Positions 15,021 through 15,578 of a stretch of DNA of 15,578 bases are shown one piece after another. The DNA comes from Chitinophagaceae bacterium (GTDB taxonomy: Bacteria; Bacteroidota; Bacteroidia; Chitinophagales; Chitinophagaceae), in contig JALOMC010000019.1 of the NCBI GenBank assembly GCA_025455665.1, forward strand, positions 1-15,578. Direction: 5' to 3'. A program made the position numbers and the translations under genes. Positions within the stretch are counted from its first letter, which is position 1; each line of letters begins with the position of its first letter. The notes beneath the pieces are model-generated. The model saw nothing but the letters and a program-made list of their open reading frames with translations. It had not been told where the DNA came from and searched no databases.

Positions 15021-15056
15021 AAGGCTAAGGCTAAGGTTAAGGTTAAGGTCAAGGTC
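15021..15056. repeat. Hexamer tandem array, 6 units
   Basis: AAGGCT twice, AAGGTT twice, AAGGTC twice, without interruption. The pairing of identical neighbours suggests growth by duplication or slippage followed by point change. Confidence 0.9.
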
Positions 15057-15080
15057 AGAGCGGAGGAAGCCCAACTTCCC

Positions 15081-15258
15081 TGCCAACTGCCTACTGCCAA
15101 TTGCCAACTACTCTCCTGTCATTCCTCATTCCTCGACGCCACTGCCAACTGACTACTGCAAATTGAAAACTACTCCTGTCATTCATCAATCATCAATCAT
15201 CACTCCCAACGCCCCTGCCAACTGCCGACTGGAAATTGAAAACTGCTGACTGCCACGC
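15081..15258. repeat. Three direct copies of a TGCCAACTG-led module
   Basis: Modules start at about 15081, 15143 and 15216 (spacings 62 and 73). Each opens TGCCAACTG followed by CTACTG or CGACTG, then AATTG and AACTACT or AACTGCT; the first two continue with CCTGTCATTC and a variable CATTCCTC or ATCAATC tract. The third copy is cut short. Confidence 0.8.
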
Positions 15259-15260
15259 CA

Positions 15261-15357
15261 CCCTGCGCCAGGGATAGTAGCGGAAAGCCCGCTGAAGGCT
15301 TTGTGCGGTGGTCCTTGTGGCGGACTTGGAGTGAATAGCCCGCCCGGGCGCCCCCTG
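15261..15357. other. Structured intergenic element (possible RNA motif or 3'-end element)
   Basis: The segment GGGATAGTAGCGGAAAGCCC to GAATAGCCCGCCCGGGCGCC has several possible stems: CCCTG-CGC-CAGGG (15261-15273), AAAGCC and GGCTTT around 7 nt (15284-15302), GTCC and GGAC around 7 nt (15311-15325), the 10-bp palindrome CGCCCGGGCG (15341-15350), and a closing pair CAGGG (15269-15273) with CCCTG (15353-15357). Elements with AGCGGAAAGCCC and GAATAGCCCG ends seem familiar from other Bacteroidota intergenic regions, but I cannot name an Rfam family. It lies between the 3' ends of two convergent genes. Confidence 0.45.
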
Positions 15358-15370
15358 TTTTTGTTGCTTA

Positions 15371-15578
15371 TCAGCGCCGCATGGCGGCGTTCTTCATTTC
15401 GGCCGCCAGTTGTGGGCCCAGGTATTTTTCAATCAGGTTGTGCACGGCATAAATGACTGGCGTCATGATGATGGCCACGGCAAACTTGTAGGCATAATTG
15501 ACGCAGCCGACGGCGAGAAACAACTTGAACGACCACACAAAATCGCCCGGCTGTGTATTGACCCGGCTGCCGATGTAA
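15371..15578 (-). CDS. C-terminal part of a YhhQ/VUT-like queuosine precursor transporter
   Basis: A minus-strand gene enters from the right edge; 68 codons plus the TGA stop (15371-15373) are visible, the first complete codon starting at 15577. The peptide runs YIGSRVNTQPGDFVWSFK, then a hydrophobic segment LFLAVGCVNYAYKFAVAIIM and TPVIYAVHNLIEKYLG, ending in an Ala/Lys/Arg tail. The NY..K...A...TP.IY pattern after a short loop matches the end of VUT-family (YhhQ) integral membrane proteins, which import preQ0 or preQ1 for queuosine synthesis. With only about a quarter to a third of the protein visible, the call rests on this pattern. It converges on cysM across 442 bp. Confidence 0.62.
   Translation of the reverse strand, partial: YIGSRVNTQPGDFVWSFKLFLAVGCVNYAYKFAVAIIMTPVIYAVHNLIEKYLGPQLAAEMKNAAMRR

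Larger units (their letters stand above)
14929..15370. other. Gene-free 442-bp gap between convergent genes, a mosaic of repeats
   Basis: From left to right: the octamer array, a GTCATGCCGACGAACGGAGG segment (14981-15000) of a type I recall as interspersed in Bacteroidota, a hexamer array, three copies of a TGCCAACTG module with CATTC/ATCA tracts, and a structured element ending about 13 bp before the stop of the minus-strand gene. An 80-codon plus-strand frame at 15007-15249 translates only these repeats (Leu-Arg runs, then Pro/Thr/Ser) and is not called as a gene. Confidence 0.85.

Noticed and set aside
15021..15056. Hexamer array as an origin of replication or protein-binding iteron
   Set aside because: Units are only 6 bp, there are no DnaA-box-like sequences or replication genes nearby, and the array sits among other low-complexity repeats; slippage explains it better.
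15007..15249. 80-codon plus-strand open frame with Leu-Arg runs
   Set aside because: It is a translation of the AAGGCT-type hexamer array and the TGCCAACTG modules, with no domain pattern and no promoter box.

Overview
The window looks like chromosomal DNA of a Bacteroidota bacterium, most likely a relatively GC-rich member of the Chitinophagaceae. The signs are promoter-like TAnnTTTG elements placed very close to start codons, the absence of clear Shine-Dalgarno sequences, signal peptides ending in AQ or QAQ, typical Bacteroidota families (PafA-type phosphatase, SirB1-like transglutaminase fold, CarboxypepD_reg-like protein, OmpA protein with a LamG-like middle), and intergenic DNA packed with short interspersed repeats. 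The lineage is inferred from these features; no rRNA or marker gene is present.

Layout, left to right. (1) 1-2298, plus strand: the 3' part of a PafA-like alkaline phosphatase, then a SirB1/transglutaminase-like protein. (2) 2295-6812, minus strand: a three-gene export operon transcribed ABC transporter -> HlyD-type periplasmic adaptor -> TolC-type outer membrane channel. It meets the plus-strand gene tail to tail with a 4-bp stop-codon overlap. Upstream of it are a candidate promoter and a hairpin in the presumed leader. (3) 7065-13327, plus strand, separately spaced genes: a secreted CarboxypepD_reg-like protein, a glutaryl-CoA dehydrogenase-type acyl-CoA dehydrogenase with an intrinsic terminator, an OmpA-family envelope protein, a small secreted protein and a secreted gamma-glutamyltransferase-like Ntn hydrolase. 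(4) 13328-15370: two repeat-rich intergenic islands flanking a clear cysM. (5) 15371-15578, minus strand: the C-terminal end of a YhhQ/VUT-like membrane protein, probably a queuosine precursor transporter.

Most genes look like unrelated chromosomal neighbours, many of them exported or envelope-associated. The only clear functional unit is the tripartite exporter, whose parts would span inner membrane, periplasm and outer membrane; its substrate is not indicated. No phage, transposase, CRISPR array, tRNA, rRNA or recognisable defence system was seen.

Points most worth a second look: the only ABC protein in the export operon has altered signature, Walker B and H-loop motifs; the gamma-glutamyltransferase homolog keeps the catalytic threonine but has lost most residues that hold the gamma-glutamyl group in E. 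coli GGT; two genes seem to be transcribed as leaderless or nearly leaderless mRNAs; and the DNA on both sides of cysM is a mosaic of several short repeat families plus a structured element. I did not find a convincing wholly new multi-gene system.
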